Assembly: GCA_023430065.1 (NCBI GenBank)
Contig: JAEZCG010000142.1
Span: 1 to 13,995, forward strand
Source: Pseudomonadota bacterium
Lineage (GTDB): Bacteria > Pseudomonadota > Gammaproteobacteria > Burkholderiales > SHXO01
Direction of reading: 5' to 3'
DNA length: 13,995 nucleotides
Positions within the stretch are counted from its first letter, which is position 1. Each line of letters opens with the position of its first letter. The notes below the pieces were generated by a model. It worked only from the letters and a program-made list of their open reading frames with translations, was not told where the DNA came from and did no database searches. This document shows positions 1 through 5,902 of the stretch, one piece after another. The position numbers and the translations under genes were made by a program.

Positions 1-26
1 GCGGTCCGCCGCGCGCGGCGGACCGC
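1..26 (+). terminator. Perfect GC-rich palindrome, probable terminator of an upstream gene
   Basis: Bases 1-13 (gcggtccgccgcg) are the exact reverse complement of 14-26, giving a 26-bp perfect palindrome that can fold as an 11-bp stem with a 4-base loop. It is followed by gcaatttct, a weak T-containing tract, as in a plus-strand intrinsic terminator. The gene it would terminate lies left of the window, and the palindrome may extend past the edge. A protein-binding site or dispersed repeat unit is the alternative. The symmetry is certain; the function is inferred. Confidence 0.5.
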
Positions 27-150
27 GCAATTTCTACACGCAAGCCAACCTCCGGTGCCCGTCGTGCGCGTGCTTGCGCTGGATCAATGCACGGCGTCGC
101 ACGATACGGTTTCCTGGATCCATGTCCACGTGCGTGGGGAGGAGCTGGCC

Positions 151-414
151 ATGCTCACGATTCAAGACTGCATCGAACTCTCCGAGCTGACCGAGGAGGA
201 GATTCGTGCCATCGCCGAGCACGAGCACATCCCCGAGATGGCAGCGGTCGAGCTGGGGAACTACCTGGTACACACGTCCGAGGGCGAGAAGCGAATCTGC
301 GCGATGATCGCGGACGACATCGAGCGCGCGCGCGGCGCCGGCGATCCGGTGCGCGTGCTCGCACTGAAGGTCTGCCTCAAGCACTATCTCGAAAAACACG
401 CATCGGCCAGATAG
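151..414 (+). CDS. Small conserved-type hypothetical protein, 87 aa
   Basis: This encodes an 87-residue acidic, probably cytoplasmic and largely helical protein beginning MLTIQDCIELSELTEEEI. There is no signal peptide or membrane segment. A repeated EEE/EHEH-rich helix near residues 14-24 is followed by a middle helix carrying the second cysteine (about residue 50), and the third cysteine lies in the C-terminal KVCLKHYLEKH segment. The ATG at 151 is chosen over the in-frame GTG at 55 because a strong ribosome binding site (ggggaggag, 137-145) sits at the right distance before it, and because the translation from 55 to 150 looks unlike a conserved protein start. The sequence resembles small hypothetical proteins I associate with betaproteobacteria, but I know no function. 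It ends 16 bp before the convergent pdxH stop codon. Confidence 0.75.
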   Translation: MLTIQDCIELSELTEEEIRAIAEHEHIPEMAAVELGNYLVHTSEGEKRICAMIADDIERARGAGDPVRVLALKVCLKHYLEKHASAR

Positions 415-417
415 GCG

Positions 418-442
418 CTGGCGCCCAACACTACGGCGCCAG
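418..442. terminator. Possible bidirectional hairpin between convergent genes
   Basis: An 8-bp inverted repeat (ctggcgcc at 418-425, ggcgccag at 435-442) with a 9-base loop lies between the stop of the 87-residue gene and the end of pdxH, covering the pdxH stop codon. Its position between convergent genes fits a shared terminator. No T-run follows on either strand, so a classical intrinsic terminator is not established. Confidence 0.3.
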
Positions 443-1078
443 GCGTTCGATGCGCCAGTTCCCCGGTTCCTCGCGCGTGTAGGCGATGCGGTCGTGCAGC
501 CGGCTCGGCCGGCCCTGCCAGAATTCCAGTGCGTGCGGCGTGAGCCGATAGCCGCCCCAGTGCCTGGGCCGCAGCGGGGAATCGCCATGGCGGGCGGCGG
601 CCTGCGCAAAGCGTGCCTCCAGGTCGGCGCGATGCGGGATCGGGCGGCTCTGCGGCGAGGCCCAGGCCCCGTGCCGGCTGCCGAGCGGACGCAACTGGTA
701 GTACGCGTCGGATTCCGCCTCGGCGACCTTCTCGATCCGTCCCTCGATCCGGATCTGGCGCTCCAGCTCGACCCAGAAGAACAGCAGCGCGGCATTGGGA
801 TTGGCCGCGAGTTCCTGTCCCTTCCGGCTCTCGTAGTTGGTGTAGAAGACGAAACCGCCGTCGTCGTAGCCCTTGAGCAGCACCACGCGCGCGGACGGAT
901 GGCCGCGCGCGTCCGCGGTGGCGAGCATCATCGCATTCGGTTCCGGCAGGGACGCGTTGAGCGCTTCCTGGAACCAGCGCGAGAACTGGACGATCGGATC
1001 GTGCGCGACGTCGTCCTCGTCGAGCCGCTCGCGCGCGTACTCCTTGCGCAGGTCGGCGATGGAGCGTGAGGTGGACAT
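431..1078 (-). CDS. pdxH: Pyridoxine/pyridoxamine 5'-phosphate oxidase
   Basis: PdxH is the FMN-dependent cytoplasmic oxidase that converts pyridoxine or pyridoxamine 5'-phosphate to pyridoxal 5'-phosphate with O2, in vitamin B6 synthesis and salvage. The 215-residue product matches the usual family length (about 218 in E. coli). Family features visible are an N-terminal IADLRKEY segment, the FMN-binding stretch [20 protein letters not shown] (residues 62-81) followed by ESRKGQEL, a WGGYRLTP segment (174-181), the signature GRPSRLHDR (189-197) and the terminal NWRIERLAP. The start at 1078 ([10 protein letters not shown]) is chosen because conserved sequence begins just after it; the reading frame stays open far upstream, but that part has no family resemblance. 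The ribosome binding site is weak. The gene is convergent with the 87-residue gene and divergent from the isomerase gene, so it is probably transcribed alone. Confidence 0.95.
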   Translation of the reverse strand: MSTSRSIADLRKEYARERLDEDDVAHDPIVQFSRWFQEALNASLPEPNAMMLATADARGHPSARVVLLKGYDDGGFVFYTNYESRKGQELAANPNAALLFFWVELERQIRIEGRIEKVAEAESDAYYQLRPLGSRHGAWASPQSRPIPHRADLEARFAQAAARHGDSPLRPRHWGGYRLTPHALEFWQGRPSRLHDRIAYTREEPGNWRIERLAP

Positions 1079-1169
1079 GCTGGTCGGGATCGTCGAAGAA
1101 GATGGCCAATGGTACCGGCTGCGTCGCTTGCCGAGTAGCCGTGCCGACGGGCGGCGCGGGTGGAGCCTG

Positions 1170-1175
1170 TACACT
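1170..1175 (+). promoter_or_regulatory. Possible -10 element for the isomerase gene
   Basis: TACACT lies 33 bases upstream of the cyclophilin start in the 130-bp divergent gap with pdxH. It matches the TATAAT consensus at four of six positions. No acceptable -35 hexamer occurs at 16-18 bases upstream, so this is a weak suggestion based on position. Confidence 0.2.
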
Positions 1176-1208
1176 AGGCGGTCCCGCAACGACTGACGAT
1201 GCATCGAC

Positions 1209-1757
1209 ATGAAACCGCTTCGCTTCCTGCTCGCCGCTGCTTTCGTGATGCCCATGGTGGCGCAGACGGCCTCCGCCGCCGCCGACCCGGAGAACACGCT
1301 GTTTCTCGATCTCAAGGACGGTCGCGTGGTCATCGAACTGCGGCCCGACCTGGCGCCCAAGCATGTGGCGCGGATGAAGGAACTCACTCGCAAGGGCTTC
1401 TACGACGGGCTGACCTTCCACCGGGTCATCGACGGGTTCATGGCCCAGACCGGCGATCCCAAGGGGGACGGCACCGGCGGCTCGGGGCAGAACATCCCCG
1501 CGGAATTCACCCGCACGCCCTTCGAGCGCGGCACCGTTGGCGCGGCGCGCGCCTCCAATCCCAACAGCGCCGACTCGCAGTTCTTCATCTGCTTCGAGCC
1601 CGCGCCTTTCCTCAACGGTCAGTACACCGTGTGGGGCAAGGTCACCCAGGGGATGGAGTTCGTCGACATGATCAAGAAGGGAAATCGTGCGGCGAACGGC
1701 GTGGTGACCAATCCCGATCGCATCGTGAAGATGCAGGTGGCAGCCGACGTGAAGTGA
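1209..1757 (+). CDS. Exported cyclophilin-type peptidyl-prolyl cis-trans isomerase
   Basis: This 182-residue protein is a periplasmic cyclophilin of the PpiA type, which catalyses cis-trans isomerisation of X-Pro bonds during folding of exported proteins. Residues 1-23 form a signal peptide: KPLR basic start, a hydrophobic core, and a probable cleavage after TASA before ADPENT. The cyclophilin core follows, with [15 protein letters not shown] at 70-84 carrying the catalytic arginine (Arg72) and Gln80, then [13 protein letters not shown], a [10 protein letters not shown] strand (120-129) and [12 protein letters not shown] (134-145). The position of human Trp121, which contacts cyclosporin, is Phe134 here, as in many bacterial members. 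The start at 1209 is set by the signal peptide; the ribosome binding site is poor. The gene stands alone, divergent from pdxH and convergent with the alcohol dehydrogenase. A cytoplasmic PpiB-type paralogue is excluded by the signal peptide. Confidence 0.93.
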   Translation: MKPLRFLLAAAFVMPMVAQTASAAADPENTLFLDLKDGRVVIELRPDLAPKHVARMKELTRKGFYDGLTFHRVIDGFMAQTGDPKGDGTGGSGQNIPAEFTRTPFERGTVGAARASNPNSADSQFFICFEPAPFLNGQYTVWGKVTQGMEFVDMIKKGNRAANGVVTNPDRIVKMQVAADVK

Positions 1758-1799
1758 GGTGGCGCGCGTCCGGCCCAGTGCCAGGACCCGCAGCAGCGG

Positions 1800-1821
1800 C
1801 GTGCCGGCGTCAACCGGCACG
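1800..1821. terminator. Hairpin between convergent isomerase and dehydrogenase genes
   Basis: An 8-bp perfect stem (cgtgccgg at 1800-1807, ccggcacg at 1814-1821) with a 6-base loop lies in the 83-bp gap between two converging genes. It could stop transcription from both sides. Neither flank has a T-run, so rho-independent function is uncertain. Confidence 0.4.
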
Positions 1822-1840
1822 ACCTGCGGGGAGTGCGCCG

Positions 1841-2971
1841 TCAGTACGACGCGTCGAGGATCTCCAGATAGTCGGCGACGCTCGCCTTGCGCGGATTGGT
1901 GCCGTGGCAGTGGTCTTTCGGCGCTGCCTCGGCAATGCCGGCAAGCGCCGGCTTGGCCACTCCCATCACGCGCAGGCCGTCCGGCAGCCCCAGCCTGGCG
2001 TTGAGGCCGGCGATGGCCTGCGCTACGTCCGTTCCGGCGGCCAGTCCCATGGCCGCGGCGAGGCGCTGCATCTTGTCGCCGACCGCCGGTGCGTTGAAGC
2101 GCAGCACGGCCGGCAGCAGCACGGCGTTGAGGGTGCCGTGGTGCAGCTTCAGACCGGGCAGGGCGCCGAGCGGATGGGACAGCGCGTGCACCGCACCCAG
2201 TCCCTTCTGGAATGCCATCGCGCCCTCCATCGCCGCCATCATCATGTTCCAGCGCGCGTCGCGGTCCTGGCCGTTGCGCGTGGCGCGCTCGATGTGCGCG
2301 CTCGCCTTGGCGAGCCCGTCCAGGGCGATCGCCTCGGCGGGCGGATTGACCAGTGGCGAGAGAAAGGTCTCGATGCAGTGGGCCATGGCGTCCATGCCGG
2401 TGGCGGCAGTCAGGCCCGGGGGAAGTCCGAGGGTCAGTTCCGGATCACACAACGCGACCTTGGGCAGCAAGTGCGGCGACAGGAAGCCGAGCTTGCGGCC
2501 GTCCTCGAGCACGATCACCGATCCGCGTCCGACCTCGCTTCCGGTGCCAGCGGTGGTGGGGACGGCGATGAGTGGCGCAACGGCTGCGGTGATGCGCGCT
2601 GCGCCGCCTTCCACCGCGGCGTACTGCGCAAGCGGCCCGTCGTGGGTGGCCAGCAGCGCGACGGCCTTGCCCAGATCCAGCGATGATCCGCCGCCGATGG
2701 CCACGATTCCATCGGCCTTGTGCGCGCGGTAGGCCTGTAGTGCGTTGAGTACCGCAGACTCGGTGGGATTGGGCGGTGTCCCGTCGTACACCGCGTGATC
2801 GACGCCCGCGCCAAGACTGTCGACCAGCCGATCGAGCAGGCCGCTGGCGCGGATGCCGGTGTCGGTGACCACGAGCGGGCGCGCGATGCCCAGGCGTTTG
2901 CACTCGGCGCCGGCGGTGCTGACGATGCCGAAATCGAACTGGATGGTGGTGAGATAGGTGATCGTTGCCAT
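1841..2971 (-). CDS. Iron-containing (group III) alcohol dehydrogenase
   Basis: The 376-residue product belongs to the Fe-dependent alcohol dehydrogenase family (relatives include FucO, YiaY and EutG), cytoplasmic NAD(P)-linked enzymes that interconvert alcohols and aldehydes or ketones. The N-terminal dinucleotide-binding domain carries GGGSSLDLGKA (residues 93-103) and PTTAGTGSEVG (138-148). The C-terminal helical domain carries the metal ligands expected by alignment with FucO: Asp194 and His198 (DAMAH), His262 and His278 (VHALSHPLG and LHHGT); His266 is also conserved. The C-terminus DHCHGTNPRKASVADYLEIL is typical of the family. Substrate cannot be told from sequence. The start ATG at 2971 has a weak purine stretch upstream (gagacaac). 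No operon partner is present: the neighbours are the convergent isomerase gene and a 582-bp non-coding stretch. Confidence 0.94.
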   Translation of the reverse strand: MATITYLTTIQFDFGIVSTAGAECKRLGIARPLVVTDTGIRASGLLDRLVDSLGAGVDHAVYDGTPPNPTESAVLNALQAYRAHKADGIVAIGGGSSLDLGKAVALLATHDGPLAQYAAVEGGAARITAAVAPLIAVPTTAGTGSEVGRGSVIVLEDGRKLGFLSPHLLPKVALCDPELTLGLPPGLTAATGMDAMAHCIETFLSPLVNPPAEAIALDGLAKASAHIERATRNGQDRDARWNMMMAAMEGAMAFQKGLGAVHALSHPLGALPGLKLHHGTLNAVLLPAVLRFNAPAVGDKMQRLAAAMGLAAGTDVAQAIAGLNARLGLPDGLRVMGVAKPALAGIAEAAPKDHCHGTNPRKASVADYLEILDASY

Positions 2972-3015
2972 GTTCGTTGTCTCGTCTGCGTCGGGCGCGT
3001 CGGCTGGAAAGCCGC

Positions 3016-3021
3016 ATTATC
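3016..3021 (-). promoter_or_regulatory. Possible -10 element for the alcohol dehydrogenase
   Basis: On the minus strand this reads GATAAT, five of six matches to the consensus, 44 bases upstream of the dehydrogenase start. The -35 region at the expected distance (ggtcac) is poor, which would suit an activator-dependent promoter. This is a guess from position and sequence. Confidence 0.3.
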
Positions 3022-3393
3022 CCACCTCCCCCGGGGGCGTGACCGCGGGCGCTGCGGTGCCCGCATGCATGGCCTGCACCGATTCGCGTGCTGAAGACGT
3101 AGTTGCCGACGGTTCGGCGCGGGACGAGGAACTCGAGCAGCGCTTTCCCAGACTCATGGTGGCCGCCGGGGAACCCGTTTCCAGTGGGGACCGGGGAGGT
3201 TCGCCACCCCATGAGCGCAGGCGAGCCTTGACTGATCGCGGATGCGCCTGGAGCGGGGCACGCGGTCCATGCCGGCCTGCCGCTGCGATTGTCCGGCGGA
3301 CAGCGCCGAGACCTTGTACGATGCAATCATCGGCAGACTGTAGCCATTTGCCGACAGTAGGGGCATTAGGCGCGGACACCCGGCGAACGCACG

Positions 3394-3409
3394 GCGGGTA
3401 CCCGCGGGT
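3394..3409. repeat. Two overlapping perfect palindromes
   Basis: gcgggtacccgc (3394-3405) is a perfect 12-bp palindrome, and acccgcgggt (3400-3409) is a perfect 10-bp palindrome sharing half of it. The cluster lies about 150 bp upstream of the exported coiled-coil gene. It could be an operator; palindromes of 10-12 bp also occur by chance in DNA of this length and composition. Confidence 0.35.
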
Positions 3410-3418
3410 CCGATTCCG

Positions 3419-3437
3419 CGCCGAAGCCGCTTCGGCG
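3419..3437. repeat. Stable hairpin in intergenic region
   Basis: cgccgaa (3419-3425) pairs perfectly with ttcggcg (3431-3437) around a 5-base loop. No T-run follows on either strand. It may be part of a leader or processing signal upstream of the gene at 3554, but no function can be assigned. Confidence 0.4.
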
Positions 3438-3553
3438 GCTGCAGTGCAGTGCCAACATCCATACCGGCACGATGCCGGGCGGTCGCATTACACGATTAAT
3501 TGAAGATTCCGCTGCGACCTGGACGACGCGGTGGGTACAGAACAGCACAGACA

Positions 3554-4264
3554 ATGAAGACCTTATCCGTTGTGGCGGCGCTTTCGGCAGCGGTCCTGAC
3601 CGGGCTCGCCGGTCACACCGCAGCCAATGAAGAGGCAGAGCGCCTCAAGCTCAGGGCCCTCACGGAGGAGGCCGGGCTGATCCTCGACGAACAGGCGCAG
3701 CTGCAGCCGATCACCGACAAGCTGGCGAAGGAGAGCGAGCAACTGGACAGCGTCGAGCAGACGCTGCGCACGGAGTCGAACGCCGTGAACGAGGCGGTCA
3801 ACAGGTACAACGAGGCCAACAAGGGGCTGGAGCGCGCCGTCCAGGAACATGCGCAGCGCTGCCCCAAGGAATCGGACGACAAGGCACTGGTCGAGTCCTG
3901 CAACGCCATGGCGGTGGGACTGAAGGGCACGCAGCAGAAGCTCGAACAGGAGCGCCCGGCGCTGCAGGCGCGTCAGCAGGAACTGAAGCTACGCATCGAA
4001 CAGCACAACGCCGCCCGCAAGGAGTGGGCGCAGCGCAAACGCGAGCACGAAACCAAGCTGCTGGCCAACAAGGGCGACTGTGAGCACTGGGTGAGCGGCG
4101 CGAAGCCGTTCCTGGCCTCGGAGGCGTTCAAGAGCCTGACGAAGAAGGCGGGCAGCCCCGCCCCATGCGAGCCCGGGGCCCTCACTGAAGCGCTGGCACT
4201 GCCGCAGGAGCAGGCGGTCGGGCGCGTGCAGGCCTGCCTGAAGGCGGTTGCCCCCAAGCCGTAG
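3554..4264 (+). CDS. Exported coiled-coil protein with four conserved cysteines (copy A)
   Basis: This 236-residue protein has a signal peptide (MKTLSVVAALSAAVLTGLAG, cleavage probably near HTAA-NEE) and then a long charged helical region rich in Glu, Gln, Lys, Leu and Ala, roughly residues 26-170 and probably coiled coil. Cysteines 103 and 116 sit in QRCPKESDDKALVESCNA; Cys205 and Cys228 lie near the C-terminus, and Cys176 is unpaired. A conserved-looking block EHWVSGAKPFLASEAF (177-192) precedes the C-terminal pair. There is no lipobox, OMP domain or membrane segment besides the signal. The next gene encodes a paralogue aligning without gaps over the mature region, so this is a duplicated, probably periplasmic, structural or envelope protein of unknown function. 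The ATG at 3554 is chosen because the signal peptide starts there; the ribosome binding site is weak. Confidence 0.85.
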   Translation: MKTLSVVAALSAAVLTGLAGHTAANEEAERLKLRALTEEAGLILDEQAQLQPITDKLAKESEQLDSVEQTLRTESNAVNEAVNRYNEANKGLERAVQEHAQRCPKESDDKALVESCNAMAVGLKGTQQKLEQERPALQARQQELKLRIEQHNAARKEWAQRKREHETKLLANKGDCEHWVSGAKPFLASEAFKSLTKKAGSPAPCEPGALTEALALPQEQAVGRVQACLKAVAPKP

Positions 4265-4307
4265 GGGGCGAATCCTGGCTGGGCCCCCGCTGGCCGATCG
4301 CGCGAGG

Positions 4308-4319
4308 ATGTTGCAACAT
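4308..4319. repeat. Perfect 12-bp palindrome overlapping a candidate -35
   Basis: atgttgcaacat is a perfect inverted repeat 48 bp upstream of the copy B start. It covers the TTGCAA hexamer that could be the -35 of that gene, an arrangement expected for a repressor site. A 12-bp palindrome is not rare enough by itself to prove this. Confidence 0.3.
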
Positions 4320-4339
4320 TCCGGCGCAGTGCCGATAGA
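4311..4339 (+). promoter_or_regulatory. Candidate sigma-70 promoter for copy B
   Basis: TTGCAA (4311-4316) and GATAGA (4334-4339) are separated by exactly 17 bases and lie about 30 bases before the copy B start. The -35 matches four of six consensus bases and the -10 only three of six. If real, copy B can be transcribed independently of copy A despite their tandem arrangement. Confidence 0.3.
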
Positions 4340-4367
4340 GAGGGCACCTTTTCCCTGGTGGACGCGA

Positions 4368-5189
4368 ATGACTCTCCTGAAAGCCTTGTTGGCGGCGCTC
4401 GCCCTGTGTTTCGCCGCCGCGTCTCCGGCGCGCGCCGATGAGGCGGCTTCCCGACTGCGCATGGCCGCGCTGCTCGAGGAGGCGCACCTGCTCCTGGACG
4501 AATTGAAGACGCTCGATCCCACTACGGCGGCCGTCGAGACCGAAGGCAGGCAGCTGCGCGAGGCCGACCGGACGCTCGCCGACGAATCGGCGCGTCTGGC
4601 GAAGGCGATGGCTCAGCACAACGAGGCGGCCGCGCAACTGCGGCGCGATCTCACCGTGCACCGGCAGCGCTGTCCGCGCAACATGACGGACGATGCGGCG
4701 ATCGAGGCCTGCAATGCGCGGGGGGCCGAACTGGCTGCGCGCGGACGCGAACTGGACGCGGGCTATGAGACGCTGCAGGGGGAGCGCCGCGAGCTGAACC
4801 GGCGAATCGAACTGCACAACGGAGCGTGGCAGGCGTGGCACCGCGCCCGACGGGAGCATGCGCCGCAACTCGACACCAACGAGGCGGATGCGCAGCACTG
4901 GGTGGATCGGGCGGTGCCGTTCATGCAGAGCGCCGACTTTCTCCACCTGAACGCGCAGGCGAGCAGCCCGGATGCCTGTCGGGGCGTGCGGTTCGATACC
5001 GCCCGCGTGTACTCGGGGGTGCGCGGCATGCGCCGGCTGACCGCCTGCCTCGAAGCGGTCGAGGCCGCATTGCCTGCGCTCCAGGAGGAAGGCACGGCCG
5101 CTTCTCCCAACGACGGCGAAGAGGTGCCGGCGATCACGGTCCCCGCCGTTCCAGTGGCGCCCGAGGCGGCGCCAATGCCGGAGTCCTGA
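4368..5189 (+). CDS. Exported coiled-coil protein with four conserved cysteines (copy B)
   Basis: The 273-residue product is a paralogue of the preceding gene. It has a signal peptide (MTLLKALLAALALCFAAA, probable cleavage after PARA before DEAA) and a charged helical region to about residue 165. Cysteines 102, 115, 204 and 227 have exactly the spacing of Cys103, 116, 205 and 228 in copy A. Shared blocks include EEA-x-L-x-LDE (37-45), RQRCP with DDAAIEACNA (99-117), RRIELHN (145-151), a tryptophan-rich turn, and QHWVDRAVPFMQSADF (176-191). Unlike copy A it carries a C-terminal tail of about 35 residues rich in Pro, Ala, Val and Glu (239-273), probably disordered. The gap to copy A is 103 bp. 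The function is unknown; two disulfides holding the helices together in the periplasm is an inference from the cysteine pattern. Confidence 0.87.
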   Translation: MTLLKALLAALALCFAAASPARADEAASRLRMAALLEEAHLLLDELKTLDPTTAAVETEGRQLREADRTLADESARLAKAMAQHNEAAAQLRRDLTVHRQRCPRNMTDDAAIEACNARGAELAARGRELDAGYETLQGERRELNRRIELHNGAWQAWHRARREHAPQLDTNEADAQHWVDRAVPFMQSADFLHLNAQASSPDACRGVRFDTARVYSGVRGMRRLTACLEAVEAALPALQEEGTAASPNDGEEVPAITVPAVPVAPEAAPMPES

Positions 5190-5200
5190 AGTTCGGGTCT

Positions 5201-5461
5201 TCAGCGGCCGCCGATACGTTCGCGCCAGCGCTGGGCGAGCTGGCGGCGGGCCCCGCGATCCGTGCGACAGGCGAGCAACAGGTCGCGCTCTACCGACAGG
5301 GTGACCGTCTGCCACCCCTCGCTGATGGGATGCTCGACCTTGAGCTCCCATCCGGTTTCGCGCGGATCCACCGTGAACAGGTAGTTGTCCAGCCCGACCT
5401 CGTCCAGCACCTCCCGCGCAGCCTCGCGCGCGCTGAGGATGTGCGATGCAGACCACGCCAT
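5201..5461 (-). CDS. Small hypothetical protein, 86 aa
   Basis: This gene encodes 86 residues starting [23 protein letters not shown] and ending in a basic stretch ([15 protein letters not shown]). The order is a helix, then a probable beta segment ([20 protein letters not shown], then [16 protein letters not shown]), then a basic helix. No signal peptide, metal motif or known domain is recognised. The ATG at 5461 is chosen over an upstream in-frame ATG at 5551 because GGAGG (5467-5471 on the opposite strand) lies five bases before it and because the upstream extension is arginine/serine-rich noise. The gene converges on copy B with an 11-bp gap and is divergent from the DUF1328 gene. It is probably cytoplasmic; the function is unknown. 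Confidence 0.72.
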   Translation of the reverse strand: MAWSASHILSAREAAREVLDEVGLDNYLFTVDPRETGWELKVEHPISEGWQTVTLSVERDLLLACRTDRGARRQLAQRWRERIGGR

Positions 5462-5637
5462 TTTCGCCTCCGACCGGCTCGATTCCGACAGCCCTCGCGG
5501 CAAGCACCGCGCGTGCCGACGGTGTTCGAGCCAGGCACGCTGCCTGCCCATCGCACACCGTAGTGCGTGCTCGGTCGCGGCGCGTTCCGCTCTGGGAATG
5601 CCCGCACATCGTCGGACATCAGAAGAGGAGAGTATCG
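5462..5637. other. Divergent intergenic region
   Basis: These 176 bp separate the 86-residue gene (-) from the DUF1328 gene (+) and must hold at least one promoter. Two small hairpins are visible: caggc/gcctg at 5532-5546 and cgcac/gtgcg at 5552-5567. No convincing -35/-10 pair was found on either strand. Confidence 0.5.
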
Positions 5638-5805
5638 ATGCTTAGCTGGGCTGTAGTGTTTCTAGTGGTCGCGATCATCGCCGGCCTGCTCGGGTTCACG
5701 GGGATCGCGGGCACCGCCGCGAACATCGCGTGGATCCTGTTCGTCATCGGCATCATCCTGGCGATCGTGTTCTTCGTCATGGGACGTCGCGGACCGGGTT
5801 TGTAG
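5638..5805 (+). CDS. DUF1328 (UPF0391) small membrane protein
   Basis: This 55-residue protein closely matches the DUF1328/UPF0391 family (E. coli YtjA, 53 residues). It has two transmembrane helices, about residues 4-22 ([19 protein letters not shown]) and 29-48 ([20 protein letters not shown]), joined by the typical GIAGTAA turn and ending in the basic tail GRRGPGL. It should sit in the inner membrane. Family members are widespread in proteobacteria, often as stand-alone genes, and no biochemical function is established that I know of. The ATG at 5638 is fixed by the family N-terminus MLxWAxxFL and by a good ribosome binding site (agaggag, 5624-5630). It is monocistronic here, convergent with the 275-residue gene. 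Confidence 0.93.
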   Translation: MLSWAVVFLVVAIIAGLLGFTGIAGTAANIAWILFVIGIILAIVFFVMGRRGPGL

Positions 5806-5822
5806 GACGTTTCCGGTTTGCC

Positions 5823-5836
5823 CCGACGCGCGTCGG
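5823..5836. repeat. Perfect 14-bp palindrome after the DUF1328 gene
   Basis: ccgacgcgcgtcgg is a perfect palindrome 18 bp after the DUF1328 stop and 67 bp before the stop of the convergent gene. It may contribute to a terminator hairpin (5-bp stem, 4-base loop), but no T-run follows. Confidence 0.35.
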
Positions 5837-5902
5837 TGCATACCGGCGCGCGTCACACATTCGTTCCGGATCGCGCCCGTCCGGCGCGCTCGTGACGGCG
5901 CC

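Larger units (their letters stand above)
2972..3553. other. Long intergenic region without a credible gene
   Basis: No reading frame in these 582 bp looks like a protein on either strand; the open frames present have arginine/serine/alanine-rich compositions typical of GC-rich shadow frames and no plausible ribosome binding sites. The stretch must hold the promoter of the minus-strand alcohol dehydrogenase and that of the plus-strand exported protein at 3554. Visible structure includes a candidate -10 for the dehydrogenase (3016-3021), two overlapping palindromes at 3394-3409, a stable hairpin at 3419-3437, and an AT-richer patch at 3484-3510 (cattacacgattaattgaag) that would suit a promoter for the downstream gene. 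I see no tRNA or riboswitch. A small RNA cannot be excluded. Confidence 0.6.

Noticed and set aside
55..150. Extension of the first small gene to the GTG at 55
   Set aside because: The strong ribosome binding site at 137-145 marks the ATG at 151, and the extension lacks protein-like character.
384..1820. A 478-codon minus-strand frame overlapping pdxH and opposite the isomerase gene
   Set aside because: It spans two real genes in the wrong frame and the intergenic gap between them; no domain is recognisable.
1199..2686. A 495-codon plus-strand frame starting just before the isomerase gene
   Set aside because: It overlaps the isomerase gene in another frame and runs antisense through the alcohol dehydrogenase; its composition is that of a shadow frame.
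2958..3503. Open frames of 100-180 codons on both strands inside the intergenic gap
   Set aside because: They have no ribosome binding sites, biased Arg/Ser/Ala/Pro composition and overlap one another on both strands; none resembles a known protein.
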